Shown: in pieces, positions 45,126 through 54,714 of the stretch | Layout: every line of letters starts with the position of its first letter | Position numbering within the stretch: the first letter of the stretch is position 1 | Source of the DNA: Trueperaceae bacterium | GTDB lineage: Bacteria > Deinococcota > Deinococci > Deinococcales > Trueperaceae | Assembly (NCBI GenBank): GCA_036381035.1 | Contig: DASVDQ010000106.1 | Location: 1-64,000, forward strand | Direction: 5' to 3' | DNA: 64,000 nucleotides | Position numbers and translations under genes: made by a program | Notes under the pieces: model-generated | Databases searched by the model: none | Told to the model about the DNA's origin: nothing | What the model saw: only the letters and a program-made list of their open reading frames with translations

Positions 45126-47236
45126 CCGACCCGGCGGGGGGCGCGCCAGCCCCCGCCCCAGAGGAGCCCGGCGGCCCGCCCATGGCCGCGTGGGTCACGG
45201 TCGTCGTGACCCTGCTCGCCGTCGCCCTCGGGGCGTTCCAGCTCTACACGGCCGGCTTCAGGCCGTTCAACCTGTTCGTGCAGCGCGGCTTCCACCTGAT
45301 GGTGGTGCTCATCGTCACCTTCCTGGCGTTCCCGCTCAGGAAGCGGGAGCGCAAGGCCCTCGACTGGGTCGTCGACCTGACCCTGGTGGCGGCCTCGGCG
45401 TACATCGGGCTGTACCTGCTCCTCGACCTCGACGGGATCATCCACCGCTCCGGCTTCTTCCTGCGGCGGGACATCGTCGCGGGCGTGGTCGCCGTGCTCG
45501 TGGTCCTGGAGGCCGCGCGCCGCACGATCGGCTGGGCGATAACCGGCGTGGCCGTCGTGGCCCTCCTCTACTCGATGGCCGGCCCGCGCGGCGCGCTGCC
45601 CTGGCTCGGCGAGCTGCTCCCCGGCATCCTGTCGCACCGCGGCTACTCGTTCGAGCGCATCGTGGGTCACCTCTACCTCGGCCAGGAGGGCATCTTCGGT
45701 CTCCCTCTCGGCGTGGCCGCCACCGTCGTGTTCACGTTCATCCTCTTCGGCGCCTTCCTCGAGTCGACGGGCGCCGGCAAGTCGTTCATGGACATGGCCT
45801 ACGCGATCGCCGGCCGACAGCGCGGGGGGCCGGCGAAGGCGGCGGTGATCGCGTCCGGCTTCATGGGGTCGGTCTCGGGCAGCGCCATCGCCAACGTCGT
45901 GACCACCGGCGCGTTCTCGATCCCGCTGATGAAGCGCCTCGGCTACCGGCCCGAGGAGGCGGGCGGCGTCGAGGCCGCGGCGTCGACCGGCGGGCAGATC
46001 CTCCCGCCGGTGATGGGCGCCGGCGCCTTCCTCATGGCCGAGTACACGGGGGTCCCCTACGCCGAGATCGTGCGCATCTCGATCCTGCCCGCCCTCATGT
46101 ACTTCGCGACCGTCTACCTGTTCGTCGACCTGATCGCACTGAAGCGCGGCATGCGCGGGCTCCCCGCCTCGCAGCTGCCCAAGGTCCGCGACGTGGTGCG
46201 CGAGGGCTGGTACTACCTGGTGCCGCTCGGCGTGCTGATCTACTTCCTGGCGGTCAACGTCTCGCCCAACCGCGTCGGCTTCATCGCCGTCGTCAGCATC
46301 CTGGCCGTGTCGGCGCTGCGGTGGGTGGTCAGGCGCCTGCTGCTGGGCCGTGCGGGGCCCGCGGCGGACGCGGGCGGCGGCGTGGACGTGGGAGAGCACG
46401 CGGCCGCCGTCGAGGGCGCCGTGGCGGCCGCCGGGGCGCTGGCCGTGGCGCCGCGCCAGAGCGCGGGACGGGACGCGCTGCTGGGCTTCCGCGGGTTCAT
46501 CGACGCGTTCCGGGTGGGCGCCCTCAACGCCGTGCCGGTCAGCGTGGCCTGCGCGGTGGCCGGGGTGGTCGTGGGCATCATCACGCTCACCGGCCTGGGG
46601 CTGAAGTTCTCGGCCCTCATGCTCGCGTTCTCCGGCGGGCACCTGCTACTCGCCATCCTGCTGGTGATCCTCGCCAGCCTCGTGCTCGGCATGGGACTGC
46701 CCGTGACGGCCAGCTACATCGTCCTGGCCGTGCTGGCGGCGCCGCTGCTGCAGAACGAGTTCGGCATACCCCTGCTCATCGCGCACCTCGTGATCTTCTG
46801 GTACTCGCAGGACTCGAACGTCACCCCGCCGGTCGCGCTGGCGGCCTTCGCCGGCGCCGGCATCGCGCGAGCCGACCCCATGAGGACCGCGTTCCAGGCG
46901 TGGAAGATGGCCAAGGGCCTCTACCTGATCCCACTGTTCATGATCTACAACCCCGAGCTGGTCTACGGCGGACCCACCTGGTACTACGTCTGGACGATCG
47001 TGGTCGGCTTCGTGGCGCTGGCCGCGTTCGCGGCCGCCCTGGAGGGCTACCTGTTCACGCGCATGGCCTGGTACTCGCGCGTGCTGGCGGCCGTGGGGCT
47101 GGTCCTCATCTTCTACCCCTCGTTCGCCTACGAGGTCGTGGGCATGGCCGTCATGACCGTCGTGCTCGGCGTCAACCTCGCGAGGCGTCGGGCGGAGCTC
47201 CGGGAGGGCTCCGCCGGCGCCGCCGCCGCGCCATGA
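45122..47236 (+). CDS. TRAP transporter permease, 4TM/12TM fusion
   Basis: 704 residues, ~16-18 TM helices. The small (DctQ-like) part covers ~1-130 and the large (DctM-like) part the rest, with Gly-Phe-Met-Gly-Ser-Val-Ser-Gly-Ser-Ala-Ile-Ala-Asn-Val and Pro-Pro-Val-Met-Gly-Ala-Gly-Ala-Phe, plus Val-Leu-Gly-Met-Gly-Leu-Pro-Val-Thr. This fused form accompanies TAXI binding proteins and uses the sodium gradient. It ends 7 bases from the convergent GDPD gene. Confidence 0.95.
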   Translation: MTDPAGGAPAPAPEEPGGPPMAAWVTVVVTLLAVALGAFQLYTAGFRPFNLFVQRGFHLMVVLIVTFLAFPLRKRERKALDWVVDLTLVAASAYIGLYLLLDLDGIIHRSGFFLRRDIVAGVVAVLVVLEAARRTIGWAITGVAVVALLYSMAGPRGALPWLGELLPGILSHRGYSFERIVGHLYLGQEGIFGLPLGVAATVVFTFILFGAFLESTGAGKSFMDMAYAIAGRQRGGPAKAAVIASGFMGSVSGSAIANVVTTGAFSIPLMKRLGYRPEEAGGVEAAASTGGQILPPVMGAGAFLMAEYTGVPYAEIVRISILPALMYFATVYLFVDLIALKRGMRGLPASQLPKVRDVVREGWYYLVPLGVLIYFLAVNVSPNRVGFIAVVSILAVSALRWVVRRLLLGRAGPAADAGGGVDVGEHAAAVEGAVAAAGALAVAPRQSAGRDALLGFRGFIDAFRVGALNAVPVSVACAVAGVVVGIITLTGLGLKFSALMLAFSGGHLLLAILLVILASLVLGMGLPVTASYIVLAVLAAPLLQNEFGIPLLIAHLVIFWYSQDSNVTPPVALAAFAGAGIARADPMRTAFQAWKMAKGLYLIPLFMIYNPELVYGGPTWYYVWTIVVGFVALAAFAAALEGYLFTRMAWYSRVLAAVGLVLIFYPSFAYEVVGMAVMTVVLGVNLARRRAELREGSAGAAAAP

Positions 47237-47243
47237 GGACGGC

Positions 47244-48185
47244 TCAGGGTGCGGCGAACTCGGGCACGAGGGCCTCGTCGTAGTCGCGGCCGAGGACGGC
47301 CAGCGCGCGGTCGGGCCTGTCGGTGATGATGCCGTCGACGCCCATCGCCACGAGCTCCCTCATGGCCTCCTGGTCGTTGACCGTCCACACGTGGGCGTCG
47401 AGCCCGCGGGCGTGGGCGGCCGCCACGAAGTGCGGGGTCACGACGGTGATGCCGGAGAACGTCCGCGGCACCTGCAGCGCGTCGTAGGGCGGCGTCAGCA
47501 CGGCTGAGAGACGCAGCTTCTCGAGCGCCACGAAGAACGCCACCTCGGCCTGCGACGCCGACGTGGCGACCTCGGGACAGGCGCTCCTGAACGCCGCCAG
47601 CGCTCGCCCGTGGAACGAGCCGACCATCACCCTGGTCGTGGCGTCCCGCTCGCGCAGGTAGGCGCAGAGGCGCCGGGCGACGTCGGGGTCTTCCTGCTTG
47701 ATCTCGACGTTCACGGCGGCGTCATCGAACGCGCTCAGCACCTCGCCGAGCGTCGGCAGCGTGACGCCGCGGCCGCGGTAGGCGTACCCGGAGGCGTCCG
47801 CGTCCGCGCGCGGGCCGCTCGGCGTCCAGCGGTAGCCGGCGTCGAGCTCGCGCAGCTCGCGCATCGTCAGGTCGGCCACCGCGCCGGAGCCGTCCGTGGT
47901 CCTGTCGACGGTGTCGTCGTGGATCACCACGAACTCGCCGTCGGCCGTCTCGTGGACGTCCAGCTCCAGCACGTCGGCGCCGAGGCGGGCGGCGCCGTCG
48001 AAGGCCACGAGCGTGTTGTCGGGCCACAGCAGGGCGCCGCCGGCGTGCGCCAGCACGGCCGGCGCGTCCTGGGGGAACAGGCGGAAGTAGGCGGCGCGCG
48101 GTCGTGGGCTGGCGATCGCCGCCAGCACCAGGTAGAGGGCGGCGAGCACGGCCACCACGGCGACGAGGCCCCGGATGAGACGCAC
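47244..48185 (-). CDS. Glycerophosphodiester phosphodiesterase
   Basis: 313 residues from GTG 48185. One N-terminal membrane anchor or signal (about 5-27), then a GDPD barrel: His-Ala-Gly-Gly, Asp-Asn-Thr-Leu, Leu-Glu-Leu-Asp-Val-His-Glu-Thr, Val-Ile-His-Asp-Asp-Thr-Val-Asp-Arg-Thr. The usual His-Arg-Gly at the start of GDPDs is His-Ala-Gly here. It hydrolyses glycerophosphodiesters to glycerol-3-phosphate. TAACCT lies 7 bases before the GTG, so it is likely leaderless. Confidence 0.92.
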   Translation of the reverse strand: MRLIRGLVAVVAVLAALYLVLAAIASPRPRAAYFRLFPQDAPAVLAHAGGALLWPDNTLVAFDGAARLGADVLELDVHETADGEFVVIHDDTVDRTTDGSGAVADLTMRELRELDAGYRWTPSGPRADADASGYAYRGRGVTLPTLGEVLSAFDDAAVNVEIKQEDPDVARRLCAYLRERDATTRVMVGSFHGRALAAFRSACPEVATSASQAEVAFFVALEKLRLSAVLTPPYDALQVPRTFSGITVVTPHFVAAAHARGLDAHVWTVNDQEAMRELVAMGVDGIITDRPDRALAVLGRDYDEALVPEFAAP

Positions 48186-48192
48186 GTCGCCT

Positions 48193-48198
48193 AGGTTA
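48193..48198 (-). promoter_or_regulatory. -10 box for a leaderless GDPD gene
   Basis: Minus strand TAACCT, 7 bases, GTG 48185. It gives the GDPD gene a promoter separate from the proXWV unit upstream. Confidence 0.45.
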
Positions 48199-48221
48199 GC
48201 CGGTCGGCGCCAGTACGTCCC

Positions 48222-49511
48222 TCAGCCGGCACCGGCGCGCTCGGGCGAGGGGGCGGTGCGCTCGTCCGGGTCGACCGTCGTTCCCGAGGGGTCCTCGATG
48301 AGCGGCGCGTCGTCGCCGGCCAGCGCGCTCAGGAGCGCGCTGTGCGAGAGGACGCCGACAAGCCGCTTGTCGTCGTCGAGCACGGCGATGGGGAGCCGGC
48401 TGTCGGCGCTCAGGGCCAGGAGTTCGCTGAGCGGGGTGTCCTCGGGCACCGTGGGAGCCTCCTCCGAGAGCACGAGCCGCAGGTCCGGGCTGCCGACCCG
48501 CTCCCCCCTGGCCACGGCGTCGCGGGTGGCGACGCCCCTGTACCGGCCGTCGTCGCCTACCACGAAGACGTGGTCCCACCGCCGCGCCCGCAACGTCTCG
48601 AGCAGCTGACCCGGGCGCGTGTCCAGCGTCACCGGTTCGACCGGGTCCATCGCCGCCGCGGCGGTGAGGACCCGCCCGCGGTCGACGTGCTGCACGAACG
48701 TCCTCACGTAGTCGTCGGCGGGGCGGGTGAGTATCTCGACCGGCGTGCCCACCTGCACGACCTCGCCGTCCTTGAGGATGGCGACCCGGTCCCCGAGCCG
48801 CAGCGCCTCGTCGAGGTCGTGCGTGATGAAGACGATCGTCTTGCTGAGCCGGCGTTGGAGCCGGATCAACAGGTCCTGCATCTCCCGACGGATGAGCGGG
48901 TCCAACGCGCTGAACGCCTCGTCCATGAGGAGGATCTCCGGATCGGTCGCGAGCGCCCTGGCGAGGCCCACCCTCTGCTGCATGCCGCCCGACAGCGCCG
49001 CTGGTCGCGCCTGCTCGTACCCGGACAGGCCGACCGCCGCGATCCAGCGCCTCGCCCTCCCGTGCCGCTCGTCCCTGTCCAGCCCCTGGACCTTGAGCCC
49101 GTACGCCACGTTGTCGATGACGTTGCGGTGCGGGAACAGGGCGAAGTGCTGGAACACCATGCCCATCTTCTCCCGGCGCACGCGCTCCATCTCGCGCCGG
49201 GACAGGCCGGTGATGTCCTCGCCGTCGATCAGGATCCGACCTGAGGTGGGCTCGATCAGTCGGTTGAGGCAGCGGACGAGGGTGGACTTCCCGCTGCCAG
49301 ACAGGCCCATCACGACGAACGTCTCGCCCTCGTGCACGGTCAGCGAGACCCCGTTGAGGCCGACCGTGTGCTTGGTCCGGCGCAGGACCTCGTCCTTGCT
49401 CGCCCCGGCACGGACCGTGTCGAGCACCGCCAGGGCGTCGCGACCGAAGATCTTGTACAGGTCCTCGACCACGATCTTGGCAGGGCGTCCTGCCGCGGCG
49501 GGCCGGCTCAT
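48222..49511 (-). CDS. proV: Glycine betaine/proline-type ABC transporter ATPase with CBS domains
   Basis: 429 residues. A ProV-specific N-terminus (Tyr-Lys-Ile-Phe-Gly) precedes Walker A Gly-Leu-Ser-Gly-Ser-Gly-Lys-Ser-Thr (69-77), signature Leu-Ser-Gly-Gly-Met-Gln-Gln-Arg and Walker B Leu-Leu-Met-Asp-Glu-Ala-Phe-Ser-Ala-Leu. Two CBS domains fill ~285-405. In OpuA-type systems these sense ionic strength or c-di-AMP. It powers uptake of a compatible solute. Last gene of proX-proW-proV. Confidence 0.94.
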   Translation of the reverse strand: MSRPAAAGRPAKIVVEDLYKIFGRDALAVLDTVRAGASKDEVLRRTKHTVGLNGVSLTVHEGETFVVMGLSGSGKSTLVRCLNRLIEPTSGRILIDGEDITGLSRREMERVRREKMGMVFQHFALFPHRNVIDNVAYGLKVQGLDRDERHGRARRWIAAVGLSGYEQARPAALSGGMQQRVGLARALATDPEILLMDEAFSALDPLIRREMQDLLIRLQRRLSKTIVFITHDLDEALRLGDRVAILKDGEVVQVGTPVEILTRPADDYVRTFVQHVDRGRVLTAAAAMDPVEPVTLDTRPGQLLETLRARRWDHVFVVGDDGRYRGVATRDAVARGERVGSPDLRLVLSEEAPTVPEDTPLSELLALSADSRLPIAVLDDDKRLVGVLSHSALLSALAGDDAPLIEDPSGTTVDPDERTAPSPERAGAG

Positions 49512-49542
49512 CGCTTCCCGTCCCTTCTCGCGGCGCGCCGCA

Positions 49543-50421
49543 TCACGGCCCCCGACTGCCGGCCTGGAAGCGACGGCTGTACCCCTGCGTGACCCGGTCC
49601 ATCACGATGGCCAAGATGACGATGGCGAGTCCGGCCTCCAGGCCCAGCCCCACGTCACCCCGCTGCAAGCCTCGTAGCACTTCCTGACCGAGCCCTCGCG
49701 CGCCGATCATCGAGGCGATGACGACCATGGCCAGCGCCATCATGATGGTCTGGTTGATCCCGGCCATGATGTTAGGGACCGCCAGAGGGAGCTGCACGTC
49801 GAAGAGCGTCTGCCTGCTGGTGGCGCCGAAGGACCGCGAGGCCTCGATGACCTCGCGGTCGACGAGGCGGATGCCGAGGTCGGTCAGCCGGATCACGGGG
49901 GGAACGGCGTACACGAACGTCGCGAAGATGGCCGCCACGTTGCCGAGGCCGAAGAGCATGACCACGGGGATCAGGTAGACGAAGCTCGGCATCGTCTGCA
50001 TGGCGTCCAGCACCGGCTTCAGCACGCCTCGGAAGGCGTCGTTCCTGCCCATCAGGATCCCGACCGGTATGCCGACGACGATGGATATCACCGTGGCGAC
50101 CACCATGAGGGCGAGCGTCGTCATCAGCTCGGGCCACAGGCCGAACGTGCCCACGAGCATCATCAGGCCCGCCATGACGACCGCCGGCAGGAGACGACGC
50201 CCGAAGGCGTGCCACACCAGCAGGCCCAGCGCCAGGACGACGAGCCACCACGGCAGCCAGACGAGGAACCGCTCGACCCGGACGAGCGCGAAGAGGAGCG
50301 CGTTCGTGATGGCGTCGAAGAAGTGGCCGTAGTGAGCGACCAGCCAGTCGACCGCGCCGTTGGTCCATTCCCGGAGCGGTACGTCCCACTCCGGGAAGGT
50401 CCTACCGAAGACCTGGCTCAT
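49543..50421 (-). CDS. proW: Glycine betaine/proline-type ABC permease
   Basis: 292 residues, about six TM helices. The BPD permease loop Glu-Ala-Ser-Arg-Ser-Phe-Gly-Ala-Thr (coupling helix) and Met-Gln-Thr-Met-Pro-Ser-Phe-Val-Tyr-Leu-Ile-Pro are typical of ProW/OpuAB. It forms the channel with ProV. Starts 34 bases after the proX stop. Confidence 0.94.
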   Translation of the reverse strand: MSQVFGRTFPEWDVPLREWTNGAVDWLVAHYGHFFDAITNALLFALVRVERFLVWLPWWLVVLALGLLVWHAFGRRLLPAVVMAGLMMLVGTFGLWPELMTTLALMVVATVISIVVGIPVGILMGRNDAFRGVLKPVLDAMQTMPSFVYLIPVVMLFGLGNVAAIFATFVYAVPPVIRLTDLGIRLVDREVIEASRSFGATSRQTLFDVQLPLAVPNIMAGINQTIMMALAMVVIASMIGARGLGQEVLRGLQRGDVGLGLEAGLAIVILAIVMDRVTQGYSRRFQAGSRGP

Positions 50422-50455
50422 GTCAGAGCACCCGCCTCAACGCCGTGGACGCGGG

Positions 50456-51505
50456 TCACCGCAGCGCGGCCTGCACCCGCTCGGCGACGTCCTGGGGCAC
50501 CCACTGCGTCCAGAGGTCCACGTGCGTCTCCAGGAAGTGCAGGGCGGCCTCCTCCGGAAGGGCCTCGTTGTCCTTCATGTACGCGAGCGCCTGGCTGACG
50601 AGGGAGCTGCTCAGCTCGAAGTTCTCGAAGAACGCGAGGATGTCGTCACTCGCGGCCGCGGCGAACGCGTCGCTGAGCCCGATGTGGACGACCGAGGCCG
50701 GGTAGGCGCACGCCTGCTCGGGGTCCTCGAGGTTCGCCATCAGCTGGTCCCAGCACTCCTCGGTGTACTCGGGCTCCTCGAGCATCACCATGTCGAGCTT
50801 CCCGAGCACCCAGGTCGGTCCCCAGTAGTACCCGAACCACGGCTCGCCCTGCAGGTAGGCGGACTCCATCGAGCTCGCCAGCGCGACGCCGGTGCCCGGG
50901 GGGAAGCTGTTGAAGTACTCGTCCAGGCCGTACGCCTTGAGCTTGGCGTTGTTTATGCCCTCGCAGACCCAGCCGATGATGCAGTTGTAGAAGCGGCCCT
51001 TGTCGGGCTGCTCCGGGTCCTGGAACAGGTGCGCGTACTTGGCGATGTCCTGCACGGTGACCAGGTCGGGAGCCATCGGCTCGATGCCACGTTCCGGGTC
51101 GCCCTCGATCACGTAGCGAGGCACGAAGAAGCCCTGCTGGCCGTCGTCGAAGATGACGCCCATGTCGACGATCTCGCCGGATTCCAGTGCCTCCGGGAGG
51201 AACTCCGCCGGGTTGTCGAGCCAGATCTCGGTGAGCACGTCTATGTCATCGCGGATCAGGCCCTGCTGCATGGGCACGGTGGAGCCCGGGATGATGCCGG
51301 TGGTGCACCCGAAGCCTTCCTCGAGGATGAAGCGGGCGATGGCGTTGTTCACCTGGGCGCTGTCCCAGTCCTGCTCGCCGAAGATGATCGCGTCGGAATA
51401 TCCGCCGCAGTCGCGCTCTTGTGCAGCGGCGTGGCCGCAGAGCAACACGGCGGCCGCCGCGAGAGACGAGACCACGGCTCTGACCTTGTGACGTGTCACG
51501 GTCAT
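50456..51505 (-). CDS. proX: Glycine betaine/proline-type substrate-binding protein
   Basis: 349 residues, ATG after AGGAG. Signal peptide cleaved near Ala-Ala-Ala-Gln. OpuAC-type fold with Trp residues in the ligand box (Phe-Gly-Glu-Gln-Asp-Trp-Asp-Ser-Ala, Thr-Glu-Ile-Trp-Leu-Asp-Asn, Trp-Phe-Gly-Tyr-Tyr-Trp-Gly-Pro-Thr-Trp), suited to quaternary ammonium compounds. It has six or more Cys, more than usual. First gene of its operon, with a palindrome at a likely promoter ~125 bases upstream. Confidence 0.93.
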   Translation of the reverse strand: MTVTRHKVRAVVSSLAAAAVLLCGHAAAQERDCGGYSDAIIFGEQDWDSAQVNNAIARFILEEGFGCTTGIIPGSTVPMQQGLIRDDIDVLTEIWLDNPAEFLPEALESGEIVDMGVIFDDGQQGFFVPRYVIEGDPERGIEPMAPDLVTVQDIAKYAHLFQDPEQPDKGRFYNCIIGWVCEGINNAKLKAYGLDEYFNSFPPGTGVALASSMESAYLQGEPWFGYYWGPTWVLGKLDMVMLEEPEYTEECWDQLMANLEDPEQACAYPASVVHIGLSDAFAAAASDDILAFFENFELSSSLVSQALAYMKDNEALPEEAALHFLETHVDLWTQWVPQDVAERVQAALR

Positions 51506-51864
51506 GTGATGTGACTCCTAGAGGTTCCCGCGAAGGGGGTAGACGAAAGCCCGTCCACGCCGCTCACCGGCTCGTAGGGACGCGGCCGCCCGAGGTGACA
51601 CCTTATGCGCCAACTTTCACCCGAGCGCCTCATCATACATGAGGCCGTCGGCGCGGCGGCCGGACCGCCCTCGTCACCTGCCCGGAGCGGCCCGGTCCGT
51701 CACCCCGTCACCGCCTGGAGCCGCTCGCTTCCATGAACGGGGTATGGGTCACCGGGACGCCATCACGGGCTGAGCCCGATATATCATCGCCTACGACGTC
51801 CCTTGCGCGTTCACCTAAGCAGCCGTTTCGGGGGGACGCGGACGCCCACGGAGGTGGATGGTCT
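51506..51864. other. 359-bp divergent region between proX and the ABC binding-protein gene
   Basis: It holds the proX leader, a palindrome (51627-51645), and near the right end an AT-rich TATCAT (51782-51787) that may be the -10 of the plus-strand transporter, with a GGGCTGAGCCC hairpin just before it (51767-51777). The open frames reading into it look like shadows. No RNA gene seen. Confidence 0.5.
51627..51645 (-). promoter_or_regulatory. Palindromic operator overlapping a -10-like box, upstream of proX
   Basis: GCCTCAT (51627-51633) and ATGAGGC (51639-51645) are perfect inverted repeats with a 5-base centre. On the minus strand the centre and right arm contain TATGAT, a good -10. A repressor binding here would block proX transcription. 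A poor -35 leaves this uncertain. Confidence 0.45.
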
Positions 51865-52857
51865 ATGCGGAGCCCACGCCAGATGTTGGCAGCGCTGGTC
51901 CTAGCGCTGGCAGCGTCGCCCGCCATGGCCCAAGGCGGCGACCTGCCCGTAGTGAACGCCGCCATGGAGGCCACCGGCACGTTCTCCTGGATCGTGCACG
52001 CCATGGACTACTTCGGCACGGCGGAGGCCAACGGCATCAGGGTCGTCGGCACGCCGTACGCCAGCAAGCAGGCGACCGAGATCGCCCTGCGCAGCGGCGA
52101 GGCCGACGTCAAGGTCGACGACTTCCTCGCCCCCGTCCTGCTGCGGCAGGCGGGCATCAACGCCAGCGGCATCTACCCCTACGCCACGGCCATCGGCGGG
52201 CTCGTCGTGCCCGTCGACTCCGACATCCAGGGGCTCGAGGACCTCGACGGCAGGACCATCGCCGCCGGCGCGCTGCGCGACAAGAGCATCCTCATCCTCC
52301 GCACGCTGACGATCTCGGAGTACGGCTTCGACGTCGGCGACGACCAGGTCGTCCAGGCCGCGCCGCCGCTGATGATGGAGCTCACGGCCTCAGGTGAGGT
52401 CGACGCGGCGCTGCCGCTGTGGCACTGGGTCGCGCGCATGGAGGCCGCCGGCGTGGGGCGCGAGATCATGACCGTGGCCGACATGCTCGAGCGCCTCGGC
52501 CTGCCCCGCGACCTGCCGAACCTCGTCGTGGTCGCCCGCGACGACATGCCCGACGAGCTGAAGACGGCCTTCATCGCCGCGCTGCGGGACACGTTCGAGG
52601 TCATGAAGGCCACGCCGGCGGACGACCCGTTCTGGCAGACGATCCTCGACGAGGGCCTCTACTCGCTGCCCGACCCGAGCCAGTTCCCGCAGGTCATCGA
52701 GCGCTGGAAGGCCGGCACGACCGACAAGTGGGACCAGGAGTCGATAGACGGGCTCGTCACGATGGTCGAGCGCCTCGTCGAGCTCGCCGGGCCCGAGGCC
52801 GTCGGGGTCGAGAGCGTGGACCCTGCCGCCTACACCACCGAGTTCTTGCCGCGCTGA
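51865..52857 (+). CDS. ABC transporter substrate-binding protein (SsuA/NMT1-like)
   Basis: 330 residues from ATG 51865 with GGAGGTG 8 bases upstream. Signal peptide ends Ala-Met-Ala-Gln. The mature part has the NMT1/SsuA-like pattern of a type 2 binding protein (Gly-Thr-Pro-Tyr-Ala-Ser-Lys-Gln-Ala-Thr-Glu-Ile-Ala-Leu-Arg-Ser-Gly-Glu-Ala-Asp). Only distant to characterised sulfonate or thiamine-precursor proteins. It heads a binding protein-permease-ATPase set and is followed on the same strand by the quinoprotein genes, so its ligand may be the oxidation substrate, product or a cofactor metal. Confidence 0.88.
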   Translation: MRSPRQMLAALVLALAASPAMAQGGDLPVVNAAMEATGTFSWIVHAMDYFGTAEANGIRVVGTPYASKQATEIALRSGEADVKVDDFLAPVLLRQAGINASGIYPYATAIGGLVVPVDSDIQGLEDLDGRTIAAGALRDKSILILRTLTISEYGFDVGDDQVVQAAPPLMMELTASGEVDAALPLWHWVARMEAAGVGREIMTVADMLERLGLPRDLPNLVVVARDDMPDELKTAFIAALRDTFEVMKATPADDPFWQTILDEGLYSLPDPSQFPQVIERWKAGTTDKWDQESIDGLVTMVERLVELAGPEAVGVESVDPAAYTTEFLPR

Positions 52858-52872
52858 GGGTAGGGTCGCCGG

Positions 52873-53702
52873 GTGGCGGTAGATGCTGAGAGAGCGGCCC
52901 CTGCCGTCGTCCGGCCCAAAGTCCCGAGGAGCTCAGGCGCCGGCGTCGGCCCCTGGCTGACGCTGGCGTCTTACGGCTCGCTGCTGGTCCTGTGGCTCGT
53001 GGGCGCCCGCGTGGCGCCCGACCTCATCCCCGGGCCCGTGGAGACGCTCGACTTCGTCGCCCGCGAGTACCGGCGCGGCGTGCTGCTCGGCCACCTGTGG
53101 GTCACCACCCAGCGGGTCCTCAGCGCCTTCGCCATCGGCATGGTCATAGGCGTCGCCGCCGGCGCCGCCATGGGCGCCTCGAAGCGAGTCGACGACCTGC
53201 TGCAGGGCTGGCTCGTCGTCCTGCTCACGATCCCGCGCATCCTGCTCTTCGTCGTCGCCTACCTCACGATCGGCCTCTCCGACCAGGCGCTCGTCGTCGC
53301 CCTCGTCATCACGATCGTGCCCACGATCGTCGTGGCCGTGCGCGAGGGCGCCAGGGCCACCGACTCCTCGCTCGTCGACATGGCCAGGGCGTTCCGGCGC
53401 TCGCGCGCCGCCACCTGGCTCCACGTGGTGTTCCCTCAGCTCACCCCCTACATCGTCGGCACGGCGCGCGGCTCGCTGGCGCTGACCTGGAAGATGGTCG
53501 TCCTCGGCGAGCTCCTGGGGCGCACCTCCGGCGTCGGCTACCAGATCTCCTTCTACTTCCAGTTCTTCAACATGACGGGGATCCTCGCCTACGGCGTGAC
53601 GATGATGGTGCTGCTCGCCGTCGTCGACCTCGGCGTCATGGGGGCGCTGCAGAGGGTCGCGTTCCGCTGGCGCGCGCCCGTGAAGGTGAGCGCTGTCGGC
53701 TG

Positions 53703-53703
<1 letters not shown>
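52873..53703 (+). CDS. ABC transporter permease (SsuC/TauC-like)
   Basis: 276 residues, GTG start. About six TM helices with the coupling loop Asp-Met-Ala-Arg-Ala-Phe-Arg-Arg-Ser and family block Trp-Lys-Met-Val-Val-Leu-Gly-Glu-Leu-Leu-Gly. Fifteen bases after the binding-protein gene. Its TGA overlaps the ATPase ATG by one base. Confidence 0.92.
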
Positions 53704-54485
<782 letters not shown>

Positions 54486-54594
54486 CGAGGTCCCGGCGCC
54501 GCCTCAGCGACCGCTGTCGCCTCCCCGGCCGCCCCGGCGATGAAGGGGTACGCTAAGCCCAGCGGCCACGCGGATATACGATATGCGTTAGACT

Positions 54595-54714
54595 CCAACC
54601 GCACCGATGCGTAAGCCACGGCAAGTCAAGGGTCATTTGTCCCGCCACGCGCCAGGCCGCGGCGTGGCGCGGCGAGAACGGCGGCCGGAGCGCCGCCTTA
54701 GGAGGAAAGACCGA
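54595..54714 (+). promoter_or_regulatory. Structured leader of the cytochrome/quinoprotein genes
   Basis: An AT-rich stretch with TAGACT (54589-54594) may be the promoter. Downstream, 54643-54650 pairs perfectly with 54662-54669 (8 bp), and 54680-54685 with 54692-54697 (6 bp, all G/C). The second hairpin ends 2 bases before the AGGAGG ribosome site (54700-54705). This layout could control translation. No known riboswitch is recognised. Confidence 0.4.

Noticed and set aside
51778-51790. GATATA motif shared by the ABC gene upstream region, the cytochrome leader and the dnaK/lexA regions as a common operator
   Set aside because: Most likely these are just -10-like AT-rich islands; flanking bases differ and no symmetry is shared.
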